Of a DNA stretch of 64,000 nucleotides, positions 24,911 to 35,189 are shown one piece after another. A program made the position numbers and the translations under genes. The DNA comes from Prostheceraeus crozeri (taxonomy: Eukaryota; Platyhelminthes; Polycladida; Euryleptidae). The notes under the pieces were generated by a model, which saw only the letters and a list, made by a program, of their open reading frames with translations, was not told the origin of the DNA and did no database searches. Location: assembly GCA_907163375.1 (NCBI GenBank), contig CAJQUW010007481.1, forward strand, positions 186,001 to 250,000. The letters are read 5' to 3'. The first letter of the stretch is position 1; the number at the start of each line of letters is the position of its first letter.

Positions 24911-24950
24911 TTCCCTTGAGGAGGCTCTAAGGGCTGAAACCGGTTGGGAA
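24911..24950 (+). ncRNA. Variant hammerhead ribozyme, UUGAGGA box, 5' repeat
   Basis: Stem I UUCCC (24911-24915) pairs with GGGAA (24946-24950). The box is UUGAGGA (24916-24922). Stem II is GGCUC/GGGCU with loop UAA. GAAAC follows at 24936-24940, then a CG loop, then the cleavage triplet GUU (24943-24945). All helices close exactly. The only departure from CUGANGA is C3 to U, giving a U3-G8 wobble. It lies about 95 nt upstream of the ORF start. Confidence 0.72.
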
Positions 24951-25045
24951 GTTACTGAGTTTTTGAGTTTTCTTTGGGTGTATTTTTTGGCGTATAATTG
25001 GCCCATTTTGAGTTTATCCTTATTGTAATATAAAATTCAATCAAG

Positions 25046-26047
25046 ATGGAGGCTCGGAGAATGCTCGAAAACTTAAGAATGGAAGTGGCAAGTGTTAAGG
25101 ATATGTTAAGAAGCATGAACATCAAGCTGGACATACTAAATACAGAATGCAAGACTTTGAAGTTACAAAATGTAGAGCAAACAAAGAAGATAGATGAAAG
25201 TATAAAGCGTATGAATAGTGAAATAAATGAACTTTCAACTAAAATTGTTGATAACATACATGTCAACCACAATGAAATTGATTGGGAAAAAGCATTGAAC
25301 AGAAGAAAGTTCTGCTATTATGAAGCATATCGTAATAAATGCTTAGCCAATATTTATAATGACTGTTCACGTGATCCTATTCCAAAAATTCCACGAAAAT
25401 TCTTTAGAAATCCTGTTCCTCAACATTCACATTTAGAAAATGATTTAAGAAAAGAATTGTGCATGAAGGAGTTTGAACACGAGATCAAAAGACTCATTAT
25501 GACAGCAGAATTAAAAAAAGAATATGTTAAAAAGATCGATGACGATATTTATGCTCAACTACGTAATGTGAACGTAGGTGAAAAACTCAATGCTCAACTC
25601 CTTAAATGGAATAATTTAGTCAAAAAAGAGGAGGAGTTAAGTAGAAACATTTGGGAGAAAAAAAGTGAATTCTTTTCATCAGATAAACATTTAATTTCGA
25701 TCGATAGCTTCACAAAGAAAGATAGAAGTAATGATATTAGAAATGAAATTTATCAAGGAAATAAATATGGTCCAAAACAAATTTATAAATCGTTTAATAA
25801 GAACTGCACATGTAATCTCAGGCTCATACAAAACATGCATCCCGACCATCACCACAATAAAATGACCAATAAATTTCATCAAAGCAATTGGAGTAGTTAT
25901 GCTAGAAGACAGGCCTCCAATCATATGAATTATCTGCTTCCAAACGGCTACACAAGGCAATATCACAAAGCTGGTTGTCCTAATTGGCGGGCATGTAGGC
26001 CTAGAGAGTACCATAATTCTATTGCTATGAAAAGCAATAGACGCTGA
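25046..26047 (+). CDS. PLE N-terminal (ORF1-like) coiled-coil protein, intact
   Basis: A 333-residue frame beginning at the first ATG after the 5' repeat. Residues 1-72 form a heptad-patterned coiled coil (leucines and isoleucines in MLENLRMEVASVKDMLRSM and onward). Residues 85-130 include RRKFCYYEAYRNKCLANIY, then PIPKIPRKF, similar in character to the PLE region before the RT. Near residue 210, IWEKKSEFFSSDKHLISID closely matches IWEEKASFFASDKHLINID in the partial PLE at the right edge of the window (63.6-63.95 kb), where RT follows. The C-terminal 90 residues are basic with scattered Cys and His (CTCNL, HPDHHH, CPNWRAC) and may bind nucleic acid. It has no catalytic motif. The role is inferred: RNA binding or assembly of a PLE ribonucleoprotein. 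Confidence 0.7.
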   Translation: MEARRMLENLRMEVASVKDMLRSMNIKLDILNTECKTLKLQNVEQTKKIDESIKRMNSEINELSTKIVDNIHVNHNEIDWEKALNRRKFCYYEAYRNKCLANIYNDCSRDPIPKIPRKFFRNPVPQHSHLENDLRKELCMKEFEHEIKRLIMTAELKKEYVKKIDDDIYAQLRNVNVGEKLNAQLLKWNNLVKKEEELSRNIWEKKSEFFSSDKHLISIDSFTKKDRSNDIRNEIYQGNKYGPKQIYKSFNKNCTCNLRLIQNMHPDHHHNKMTNKFHQSNWSSYARRQASNHMNYLLPNGYTRQYHKAGCPNWRACRPREYHNSIAMKSNRR

Positions 26048-26120
26048 TTATACAGTGTGTATATCTTTCTTGTAAGTCTATGTCTTTTACTTCCATTAAT
26101 TTTCAAATAAAATATATTCA

Positions 26121-26894
26121 TTCCCTTGAGAAGGCTCTAGGAGCTGAAACTAGTCCGGCAGCCAGAGCGAGTTTCTGCAGGGAACGAGGCCGAAAGTGAG
26201 ACTTTCACAGAATGATGTGCACCCTATGCCTACTACGAATCGGCACGTCTGCCGAGTTCTAGTGAGTTCCTCTTCTTGTCAGACAGAATCAAAGAAAAAC
26301 ACATGTAAATCCAATGGGAAGCAGATTGCAGTTTTTGACTAAAACGAAATTTTGTATGTTTTCTCTGATTAAACAAAAAGTACCAAGCCCAGAGTCATAA
26401 TTTTTGGCATGAAATGTCTTCAGGTCATTTCCTTTCAGTTTCATGCTCCCCTGTTTATAAAGCTAATCACATTTAGATTTGGCGAGCCTCTTACTGTCGG
26501 CAAACATAGACGTTTTGAGCAACTTTATCCACATTCAACCAAATTCTCACATACATTGCCGATCAGATGCATGATAATAGTACATGCACATCATAGGAAA
26601 TGACCTGAAGACATTTCATGCCAAAAATTATGACTCTGGGCTTAGTACTTTTCGTTTAATCAGAGAAAACATACAAAATTTCGTTTTAGTCAAAAACTGC
26701 AATCTGCATCCCATTGGATTTACATGTGTTTTTCCTTGATTCTGTCTGACAAGAAGAGGAACTCACTAGAACTCGGCAGACGTGTCGATTCGTAGTAGGC
26801 ATAGGGTGCACATCATTCTGTGAAAGTCTCACTTTCGGCCTCGTTCCCTGCAGAAATTCGCTCTGGCTGCCGGACTAAACCGGTTGGGAAGCTA
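26121..26894 (+). ncRNA. Variant hammerhead ribozyme, 3' repeat, split by a transposon
   Basis: Stem I UUCCC at 26121-26125, box UUGAGAA (26126-26132), stem II GGCUC/GAGCU with loop UAG, and GAAAC ending at 26150. The foldback element at 26151-26877 then interrupts. The missing part resumes as AACCGGTTGGGAAG at 26878, which supplies GUU and the GGGAA side of stem I. Before the insertion the motif was equivalent to the 5' copy. Stem II differs from that copy by a wobble-to-Watson-Crick change (U-G to U-A). It starts 74 nt after the stop codon. Confidence 0.65.
26151..26877. mobile_element. Foldback DNA element with 282-bp terminal inverted repeats
   Basis: The ends are TAGTCCGGCAGCCAGAGCGA and its reverse complement at 26858-26877. 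The inverted arms run 26151-26432 and 26596-26877 and are almost identical, leaving a central 163 bp with no coding potential. A 3-bp target duplication, AAC, brackets it (26148-26150, 26878-26880), and removing it restores GAAACCGG. Long TIRs with a 3-bp duplication do not settle the superfamily. The near-identity of the arms suggests a recent insertion. Confidence 0.85.
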
Positions 26895-26963
26895 CTGAGT
26901 TTTTGAGTTTTCTTTGGGTGTATTTTTTGGCGTATAATTGGGCCATTTTGAGTTTATCCTTAT

Positions 26964-27002
26964 TTTAATATATATATATTTATATATATATTTATATATA
27001 TA
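26964..27002. repeat. (TA)n / TTTATATA microsatellite
   Basis: Alternating TA with occasional TTT at the right edge of the short PLE. Several PLE copies in this window border such tracts. Confidence 0.9.
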
Positions 27003-28585
27003 ATACCGGTATATATGATGGATTTCTAATTGGACTAGTTACATCAGTGAAGTAAAAATATGTTTCAAATGAGTAGGATATCATTTTGTCATGAAAAGCA
27101 TTGAATTAAGTACAATTAGTAGCTATCTGAACTTCTCTCTAATACTCACTAGGATTTGTCAGTCATGGTGAATTCAATGTCGATCTCAACTCTCATTCTC
27201 GAGATCTCCAGTTCCAGATTACAAGTAGGCCTATATCAGATTTCCGTCAATTACTCAGAAAGTGTAATTAATTACATACAATTATCAATTGCTGCACACT
27301 AGTCTAATTTTAGGCCTGCTTGCAATTACGTAGCCCTATTTGTAATTGAAATTGCAATTAAACACAAATGTGGACCATATTTGGCATTCATCAGTAAGAT
27401 TTAGCACATGTAGCTGCAGAGCAATATCCTCGCAGCTGAGAATGCATCCTGCCGTAACGAAATCACAATGACTGCCAAACCATTTTTTCTTGTGAATCAG
27501 AAAAGCGGTCCTTATTTGTATAAATGCGATAAGAATGATGTTTCCCAAAATTTTGTGCTTCATTTTCTCAAGTGAAAGGAATTCTGTTAATCTAAATTCT
27601 AGCTACATGAAGCACAAGCTTAGGAGATTAATTAAATTGCCGCATTCCTGACAAAAACAGGGTGGAATAGCAGCTAGAAAGTGCATGTCAAAACAGTCTG
27701 GCTGATGAAATAGTTGAGTAATCGAAGTAATTAAGCTATTAAGCTCTTATAAGATAATATAGGAGACCTGCAACCCATGCGTTTCCGTGGAATCCTAATG
27801 CCTACAAGTAAGCTCAAATGATATATATGAAATTCTTTGACTTTCACAAAGCTTAGAAAGTTATGAAAATCTAAGTTTCATTGGGAAAATGGAAAAAAAG
27901 AAACCTGCTCTTTTTACATCTAAAATTCTCTCTGTCAATGCCAAAATAATTGTCTGGACATGCGCATTTTGCCGCACATTTGTATGTACAAAAGTTATAA
28001 TTCAATTTCATGTAAACTATCCTTGAAAAAAAGGACTTGACATGATCAGTAAATGAATGAGAAAAGTCCTTGAGATGTGAGGTACATCAGGGCTTTTCCT
28101 TATGGAAACTCTCGAATTTATGATAAACAATTCATGTCTGAAAATGGTGATCATAGATGTTAGAATAGCAAGGAACAGTGAAAATCATTCCATGGAAAGA
28201 AATTATTTCAAATGCAGCGTAGAGTTGACATATTTATTGATTTGGAATAATTGTTCAACATCTACGTTTAACACAGCTAACATGCATGGGTGACTGATTA
28301 CCACAGCTATTAGTAATTCAAAGAGCAATTTTAAAGTAAAGTCATCAAACATTGCGCATATACAAGAACTATTCATTCACTACGTTGCACATGGCAATAG
28401 ACACGTGGGTTTGGGAATATTAGTACATTTAGTATGAACATCGGATAAAAACTGACACCGGCATGCTCTCAGTGAGGCGGTGTTTCAAGGGAAAGAACAA
28501 AGAAAAAGTGCAAATTTGATTCCTAAGGTAATCATACCTAACCGCCTGTAGTTCAATCTTAGGTTAAAACAGTAGGTCAATCTTT
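27003..28585. other. Non-coding, no feature recognised
   Basis: No supported gene or transposon ends. TAGGCCTA-type octamers occur near 27223 and 27310. Confidence 0.5.
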
Positions 28586-28589
28586 CTAG

Positions 28590-29620
28590 CCTGGACTTAT
28601 CAAGAGCAGTTGACAAACTACAGCATCATCGTTTCATAAATTTTCTGAACCAATGGTGATGGTGATGATCACGGACTTTTGAAATGGATTTTGTCCTCCC
28701 TCAGCGACAGAACGATGTCGGTTACAATTGCAAATAATTTCGACCCTGTGGTATCTGTACTTTCCAAGTGTTCATCAGGGATCTGTTTTGGGTCCCATGC
28801 TTTTTGAGGCTTTTATGGGATCACTCAGTTTTCTCTTTGCAAACGTGGACTGCATTAAGTAGGCTGACGATATTGTGATCATTGAAGCTGTATAACGCAA
28901 CTGTACTTCTTAAGTTGACCTCAAAAGGTTGTCAATCAGTTATTACAAGAAAATGCCTCGTTTTAAATACGGCCAAATGTAAGCAGATGGTAATTATTCG
29001 CTCCTACAACCCGGGTCTTGTAAGTCTCGGTAGGTTTATTCATGTTGATTTTGTCAAACTCTTGAGCGTAGTTATTCATTGATCGTGTAAATGGGACGCC
29101 CAGATTTCTTGTGTTCTTAGAGTTAGAGGGTTCAAAGATTTTATATCATCAAACATCTGAAATACTGTCTGTGCAGACAATATTTGATTCGCATTTGTCA
29201 CTTTGATTACACAATTTATTTTGTACGCGTCCCCAGCTTACGGTAGTTTGCCTATTTCTTTGATGGATAAGTTAGAAAAGTTCCAACGTATGGCTCACAG
29301 ACTAATTTGTAGCATTGATTGTCACCGTTCCATGCTTCCGTCTCATCGCACCAAAATACAAAATACTGCCAGCAAATTGTTAAGCGCTGCAGAAACTCAC
29401 ACTGAGCACTCATTACACCACCTCTTGCTAGATAGACTGCCTAACACCCACTTGCTGAGAATACCAACATGTACCACACTTCGGCGTCAAAGTTCTTTCT
29501 TTCCATTGACATCAACCTCGAATAATACATCCTTCCGTTAAAATATTCTACCTTCAGCACAAGTTCAAAATGTGTTTGTGCCGCGCTATCTCCACCTGCA
29601 TATTATGCAGCATTTGTCAT
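28590..29620 (+). mobile_element. CR1/jockey-type LINE fragment, heavily decayed
   Basis: Reverse transcriptase remains appear in shifting frames: LDLSRAVDKLQHHRF (motif A region, 28592), WILSSLSDRTMSVTI (28685), then a GSVLGPMLFEAF-like motif B around 28780, an ADDIVII motif C near 28862, and the C-terminal FILYASPAYGSLPISLMDKL with EKFQRMAHRLIC (29212-29315). The catalytic YADD has lost its start. Several frameshifts and stops are present, such as TGA in the frame at 29080. There is no 5' part. Confidence 0.7.
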
Positions 29621-30869
29621 TTACTTATCAATTCGTGCTTACATCGTCCTTGTGCATATCTAGGCCTACATTCTGCATTTTGTGATTTCCATTTCAAGAA
29701 ATATAAACACTTACTTAGTTCGGTCATGACTCTCATGTCACGTCCTTAAGTATCCGAGGTCCAATTGTTAATGTCATGCCAAAACAGGCACTGCAACTTT
29801 GCTTGTGCCGATAATATAGATCTCTTACTTATTTAATCTGAGTAACATCTTGCCCATTCGAGTACTATTGGCTTAACATCATGATCATCACGGATAAAAA
29901 ATCACAAACTATTTAAAATTCAGACGGCAATCGAGCTAATAACCTCGCTTTATAATGTAATGGACACATGATATGAGAAAACTACAATAAGTTTCCGTTT
30001 GATGTCATGAAGCTTCCTTGATAGGATACAAACTGCTGATTTAGACCTGGCTTGAAGCATCACAATGAAATGATAGCAGGAACATCAGCTTGGCTGATGT
30101 CTAGATAATGTGCATCACATTTCAGTAAATACACCTTTCGCATTGTTTGTGTTTTCTGACATTTTGCTTTCATAACTGACATGGACTGGAAACGTGTTTT
30201 CACTTTTCAAACAAATTAAAAAGGAAAAATCATATTTCCTAATTTTGAAAGCAATACATTTTTTATGTCATAAAATACGTAGATTTACGACCGATGCATC
30301 AGGAAAACATAAGTAGGTCTAAAGGGCATCAAGCAAATCGTAGAGGAAGTAAATAAGATAAATATCTACGTTCAAGTCTGAAAAATTTACAGCTAATTAC
30401 CGTTAAAATTAACAGTTAATTTCATTCTACTTCAATTTAGAGCATTATTTCTACTACAAATACGTGATTCTCAGTCGGTCTTCCAAGCTGCTGATGACTG
30501 GTGGTGATGAGTATTTATCGAATGGGCAATCATTTTAATCATCACTCTTCAATTTTAACAAAATTGTTTGAATGAATTTTGCACTGCTGCGAATCACCTA
30601 ATATTCTTTTAACAGAAATCATAGAACAGGATATTTAGCTGCTTTCAGAGATTTGGATATTACGCATTTCCAACTACTTTGTGGAAGGATGCTTCAGTCA
30701 CATAACGCAGTTGACGACGAAAGTTCACAATCAGTTGGATGTGTTATTCGAATTTCAAATTTATTTATTAGAAGGACCTTCAAGAAATTTTCAAGAAAAA
30801 TCAAGATCAATAAACACTTCATATCAATAGCGAGACAAATCATCGTAGATGCATAATAAAGCAGTTGCC
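29621..30869. other. Non-coding, no feature recognised
   Basis: No supported gene. A 67-residue frame at 30653-30856 directly upstream of a PLE piece has no motif I recognise. Confidence 0.5.
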
Positions 30870-31140
30870 CATCATGATCGAGAAGCGAATCAGTGACCTG
30901 TCATTTAATGAAGCTACATTTGATGAATCTGCTCATCAATACCAGGAAGTACTGAGGCAAAATGGATGCAAACACAAGCTGGAATATCAAAGTGACGAGA
31001 ACGACGGCAGGAGGCGACGTTCAAGATCAGTAATTTAGTCCAATACTCCGTACAGTATGAACGTTTCAACAAATGTGGACGACATTTTTTATTCTGATTG
31101 ACAAGTATCGGTTCACCCTACTAAGACTCGTCAGTACGGC
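30870..31140 (+). mobile_element. Neptune/Nematis-type PLE fragment between RT and endonuclease
   Basis: The frame from about 30871 reads MIEKRISDLSFNEATFDESA, then HQYQEVLRQNGCKHKLEY, a basic RRRRSRS run, and in shifted frames sequence resembling NTPYSMNVSTNVG and LIDKYRFTLLR. This order (I-x-x-R-I-S-x-L-S, A-x-x-Y-x-x-x-L-x-x-S-G-Y, poly-Arg, W-x-N-P-P-Y, N-V-x-T-N-V-G) is the linker of Neptune/Nematis-type PLEs just before the cysteine-rich and GIY-YIG part. The RT and endonuclease themselves are not present here. It belongs to the same general type as the fragment at 54.4-55.0 kb. Confidence 0.65.
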
Positions 31141-31857
31141 ACGGAATGACCGAAGCTTGCTTAAAATATCTGGAATGACTGAGCAAGCTGAGCGGCAGCC
31201 AAAGAATGTTCTTTCTTAAATTGTTCAAGTCTGAGGACATATTTTTATTCTATGCCCAGGCGAACTGGGACTATACAATCTTTCTCATTATCAGCCACAC
31301 GGTAAGGTCAGGATAAACAAAGCGCAGAGCAGCCTGTTGCGCAGTCTTTCAGCTTGCTCAGCAATTCTAGATATCTTAAGCCAGTTTGGGCTATTCTAAG
31401 CCGCACTGATGAGCCCTTGTAAGGCGAAACACAGCGTCTACGACTGACAAGGAATTTTTGTGCCTAAACTGTTCAAGTCCTCCCATTGCATGCCCATTTC
31501 TACTTCCCTAAATGTTTTCGTGCCTAACTAATCTGATTTGAATTCATTCATTTTGGCGTTTCGTTGCGGGTGTGAAATTCCCTACAGTGGGCAACATGCT
31601 ACCATAATTTTCTCTCGTCACAAATAACTGAATACAAATATAATCTATATTTAACTGAAAATATATCTTGCTTCGCCAATATGGTAATAGTGTGATGAAA
31701 AACAGACTGTCAGTTGTATCCTTGAATCAGCTGTTATATCGGATGACCATTGTCAGACCCCCATCGACGAATAAAAGGTGAATATAGATTTTCCATCACA
31801 TGATTTACATTAGGCTTCTACGACAGCTGTGCGTCAGTTTCCAATACAGTATAATAA
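31141..31857. other. Non-coding, no feature recognised
   Basis: Between a PLE fragment and a LINE. No gene found. Confidence 0.45.
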
Positions 31858-34375
31858 ATGAACATGGCATCCAGAAAAACGAAATCGAATTACGTGAATG
31901 TGAACAATGGACGTTTTGCAGCATTAAGTGCCATTATTGATGAACTGAAAATATATTTGCTTGAGTCATTCAGAGAGGACTTTCATCGCCGGTAAAGCAG
32001 GAGTGCGAACTTAATGACATAAAGACTGACTTAGTAAATCTTTGAATGACAGCTGCACGAATCAGCAAGAAGTCCTGAACGAAGCTGATGAACGAAAAGC
32101 CTCGAGAGGAACGCGAATGAATTCAGGTGTGTCCGGAATTCCGGAGTCTTTGAGCGGATCTATCAAGGATCGAAAATCCCATGACCAGGCATCACTAAAA
32201 AGAATTCTGAGTGATCTTCAGTTACTACATTGCGTGTTAAAGGCAATCCGCATGATTGGAAAAGCATTTCCTAACAAAACCCGTCTATTCCGTGTTAAAT
32301 TTGAAGATATGAGAACTAAAACAAGTGTTGTCATATTTATGGATGGGCAAAAACAAAGGAACAGCATATATTAACCAGGACGGTACTCCCATACAACAAC
32401 AATAAAATAACGAAAATGTAGAAATTCACCGTGTTTATGACATCCCAGTTGATCAAACCTCTCATAAGCGCTTTCACTGACGTTTTTACTTAAACATAGG
32501 AAACATGTCCCCGATATATCATATTGCAACGCACGTCCTTTAATTCTAAAGCTAGACGAGGCTTGTGTAATATTGTTGGATGCCTTAATGTCAGTAGACG
32601 TTTTTACAAACTGTGAGACACGGTTTCACGACAAAAAAAATAATCAGCTGATTCGTGCACCTGGTTTTATGTGTCTTCGAGATGATAGAAGTGACCGAAT
32701 CGGTGGTGTAGCGCAATGCAGTAGTTCTTCTCAAACCACCTTTTGAATGATTTGCTCGATTCTTTTTGAGCATAGAATTGCGTTGCTGTCTATGTACATC
32801 CCTCCAATACTTGGTGTTCGTGATCGTCATATTTTATATGAAGTCACAACACAAAAATGGGTGGAACTATCAGAATATGACACTGATTATGATGTTGTGG
32901 TCTGTGGAGATTTCAACCGATTTGATACCTCCCCTCCTTGAAAAAAAATCGTAATTTAATCAGTATCAATATTGTAAGCCTACCTATGGTGAAGCAGAAC
33001 TGGATTACTTTCTACTGTCAAGGGAATACGAAGAGGAATTTGCCAGAAGATGTTCAAACAGGAATGGAAAGTTGGAATTCACTGTTCGAGTGTGCAACGG
33101 AAGCTGGCACAAGGTGTGTGGAGAAACGAAGGGACAGCTTAGGCAGAGAACGCAAACCTGGTGGTGGAATGAAGTCGAGCACGATATCTGAATCTTAAGT
33201 TATTTCAGTCGCCGCTCCGTTGGATGCATCATCTACGGTACACCACAGAAATCATTGCTAGCTCAGCCAGTGACGCAAAATTTTGAACTGGAGATTCAAA
33301 AATGACTGACAAGGTAGTCACGAGCAAGATCACGATTGAGGTGAGAGACCTACGTAATGGCCCAAGCGCCGATTTCGAGCTGTCAGATGACTTCTCGTCA
33401 CAAGAGATCGCCTCATCCATCAAACGTCTTAAGATCGGTAAGGCGACAGGAATCGACAACATCCATCCTGAATTTATCATGCATGAAGGCAGAAAGGCGA
33501 CTGAATGGATGCGACCTTTCTACTCTGCATGCCTTTCATCACTCAAGATTCCGAAAATCTGGCGCCGAACTGAAGTCATCGCTCTGCCTAAGCCAAGCAA
33601 GACACTTGACGACCCCAAATCCTATCGCCCGATCTCACTCCTCTGTGTGGCATACAAGGTTCTAGAACGCCTCATCCATTCACGCACCGATCCAGTCATA
33701 GACCCCATTCTCTCCAAAGAACAAGCTGGCTTTCGACGTGGAAAGTCAACAACAGATCAAGTGACCCTCCTGACACAGGACATAGAAGACATCTTTCAGC
33801 TAGGAGAGCTAGGAGAAAGATTCTACGAATCCGCGGGTAAAGTCGGCCTGAAATTCAATGCAACTAAAACTGTGGCGTCACACATCGGCTCCAAATCCTA
33901 CCCGGATATTAAACTACCATCAGATAAAACGTTGAAGTCGGCTAATAAATTCAAGTATTTCGGATGAATGATAAACAATGCTGACAATGCAGTTAAAGAC
34001 AGAAAATCCGTCGCGTGGACTGCAGCCTTCAGATTATCGAAGATATTCCATTCAAGCGCTAGCAATCAGTCCAAAATCAGACTTTTCAAGGCCGCTGTAG
34101 AGTCAGTTTTACTATACGAATTAGAAGCTACGGCTATGACAAACACCAGCTCCCAGCGATTAGACCAAACCCATTGTGCACTCGCCAGGTTTGCACTTGG
34201 AATTCCCTATCCTGAAGTGATAAAAGTGAAGACTTTTGCCGAAAAGGCATCGCTGATGCTTCCAATAGTCTACATCAAAGAAGGCAGAAATTGGCAGACT
34301 GCACATCCTGATTCGGCTCTTTTGACTTTACTCAAATATAAATCCTCCGAACAACTGAGGCGGTGAACGTCCCAC
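31858..34375 (+). mobile_element. Composite LINE: ORF1, endonuclease and RT parts
   Basis: ORF1 begins at ATG 31858 (MNMASRKTKSNYVNVNNGRF) and continues in other frames to an RRM-like segment at 32100-32390, with FRVKFEDMRTKTSVV. The endonuclease follows in pieces: SFNSKARRGLCNIV (about 32538), PGFMCLRDDRSDRIGG (about 32660), then RIALLSMYIPPILGVRDRHI and VVVCGDFNRFDTSP (32770-32940), with PTYGEAELDYFLL near 32980. The RT frame is 33302-33967. The order ORF1-EN-RT is that of a complete CR1/L2/jockey LINE, but stops and frame changes are frequent in ORF1 and EN and the RT lacks its catalytic core, so it is either an old element or several fragments. Confidence 0.75.
33302..34366 (+). pseudogene. 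LINE reverse transcriptase lacking motifs A, B and C
   Basis: A frame of 221 residues and, after one stop at 33965-33967, a second of 132 residues. It reads FELSDDFSSQEIASSIKRLK, IPKIWRRTEVIALPKPSK, DDPKSYRPISLLCVAYKVL and EQAGFRRGKSTTDQVTLLTQ, typical jockey-like RT N-terminal blocks. Straight after QDIED comes VGLKFNATKTVASHIGS, thumb-side sequence, then IRLFKAAVESVLLYE in the C-terminal region. The palm with its three catalytic aspartates, about 130-150 residues, is missing without loss of frame. The downstream half resembles a different LINE group from the upstream half, so a recombinant origin is possible as well as a simple deletion. Confidence 0.7.
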
Positions 34376-34845
34376 TTACTCTCACTGAGAGAGGAATTTG
34401 CAATATGTAAAAGTTTGCTTGTTTCTTTCGAATAAAAGTATTTTCATCATCACAAACAGACGCAAGTGAATCCATCACTGTGGTGGTCATGTATGCATTG
34501 CATGGGCTTGTACTTCTACGGTTGCATAATCTGGGCTGCTGTGAGATGACTAGATGACTGCTATGAATGACAATCACTGTTTGTAGACTTCTATGCATTT
34601 ATGATCTAACTTGTACAACTTGTTTGTACGTTGCGTTCCAAATGTTATGTTTTATTAAAAGTGTCTTCATACTAATTTTGAATTATCTTTGAGTACAATG
34701 AATTTGTTGGGACGAAAAGTGTCTTCGAGAAAATGTATGCCTCGGCGAAGGCTTATCTAAATTCATGTTCACAGAAACTACATTTGATATACATCAATAT
34801 ACAGCAATATATCAATATCGATATACAGCTTTACTATGTTTGCAG
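34376..34845. other. Non-coding, intron-like stretch
   Basis: No gene. A pyrimidine-containing stretch and TTTGCAG at 34839-34845 end the block and would serve as a 3' splice site for the possible exon that follows. Confidence 0.4.
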
Positions 34846-35008
34846 GTATGTGGAAAAATTTCAAAAATATTCCTCAGTTGTTAAAAGAAGACAAGAAGCG
34901 AATGGGGTCATAAAATTGGTTGATAACATACTAACAGAAGGGAGAGCATCTCACATGTATCGCTTTTTAGTCAATATAGCAAACAGCTTTCAAAATAGCT
35001 TTCTTGTC
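34846..35008 (+). CDS. Possible host exon with a CARD-like death-fold segment
   Basis: A 163-nt open stretch bounded by a 3' splice-site-like TTTGCAG before 34846 and a GTGAGT donor at 35009-35014. In the open frame it encodes 54 residues, including KRRQEANGVIKLVDNILTEG and RASHMYRFLVNIANSFQN. The pattern R-x-x-x-N-x-x-x-x-L-V-D-x-x-L-x-x-G-x-x-S-x-x-x-F-x-x-x-I fits helices 3-5 of caspase-recruitment (CARD) domains, where N-x-L-L-D-x-L-x-x-R-G-x-x-A-x-x-x-F is the recurrent motif. It is not like any of the retroelement proteins here. It would be one exon of a gene lying mostly outside the window, or a lone remnant. A chance open frame with plausible splice sites cannot be excluded. Confidence 0.35.
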
Positions 35009-35189
35009 GTGAGTTATGCAAGGTTGAGTTCAAACCGTGCATGCCCTGATTAACGTTGTGTTAGCATGGGTCGGGATTCATCCAAGAATAATAAAAACAA
35101 TTTTCTGCTACCGTGTAACTGCATATTCCCTCAATAATTGTCTGTGATGTAAATTGCCATTCAGGTCACATTTTACCTTGGCCTTCACA

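Larger units (their letters stand above)
24846..26975 (+). mobile_element. Short PLE: N-terminal ORF between two ribozyme-bearing repeats
   Basis: Direct repeats of about 150 bp (24886-25035, and 26090-26975 after removing a 730-bp insertion) each hold AATTTTCAAATAAAATATAT, a hammerhead, and TTTGAGTTTTCTTTGGGTGT. Between them is one intact 333-residue frame (25046-26047). This is the pseudo-LTR layout of PLEs, but there is no RT or GIY-YIG. The left edge carries a 27-bp inverted copy of repeat sequence (24851-24877 against 24967-24993). It is probably a non-autonomous PLE mobilised by relatives such as those at 55.9 or 62.4 kb. Confidence 0.75.
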
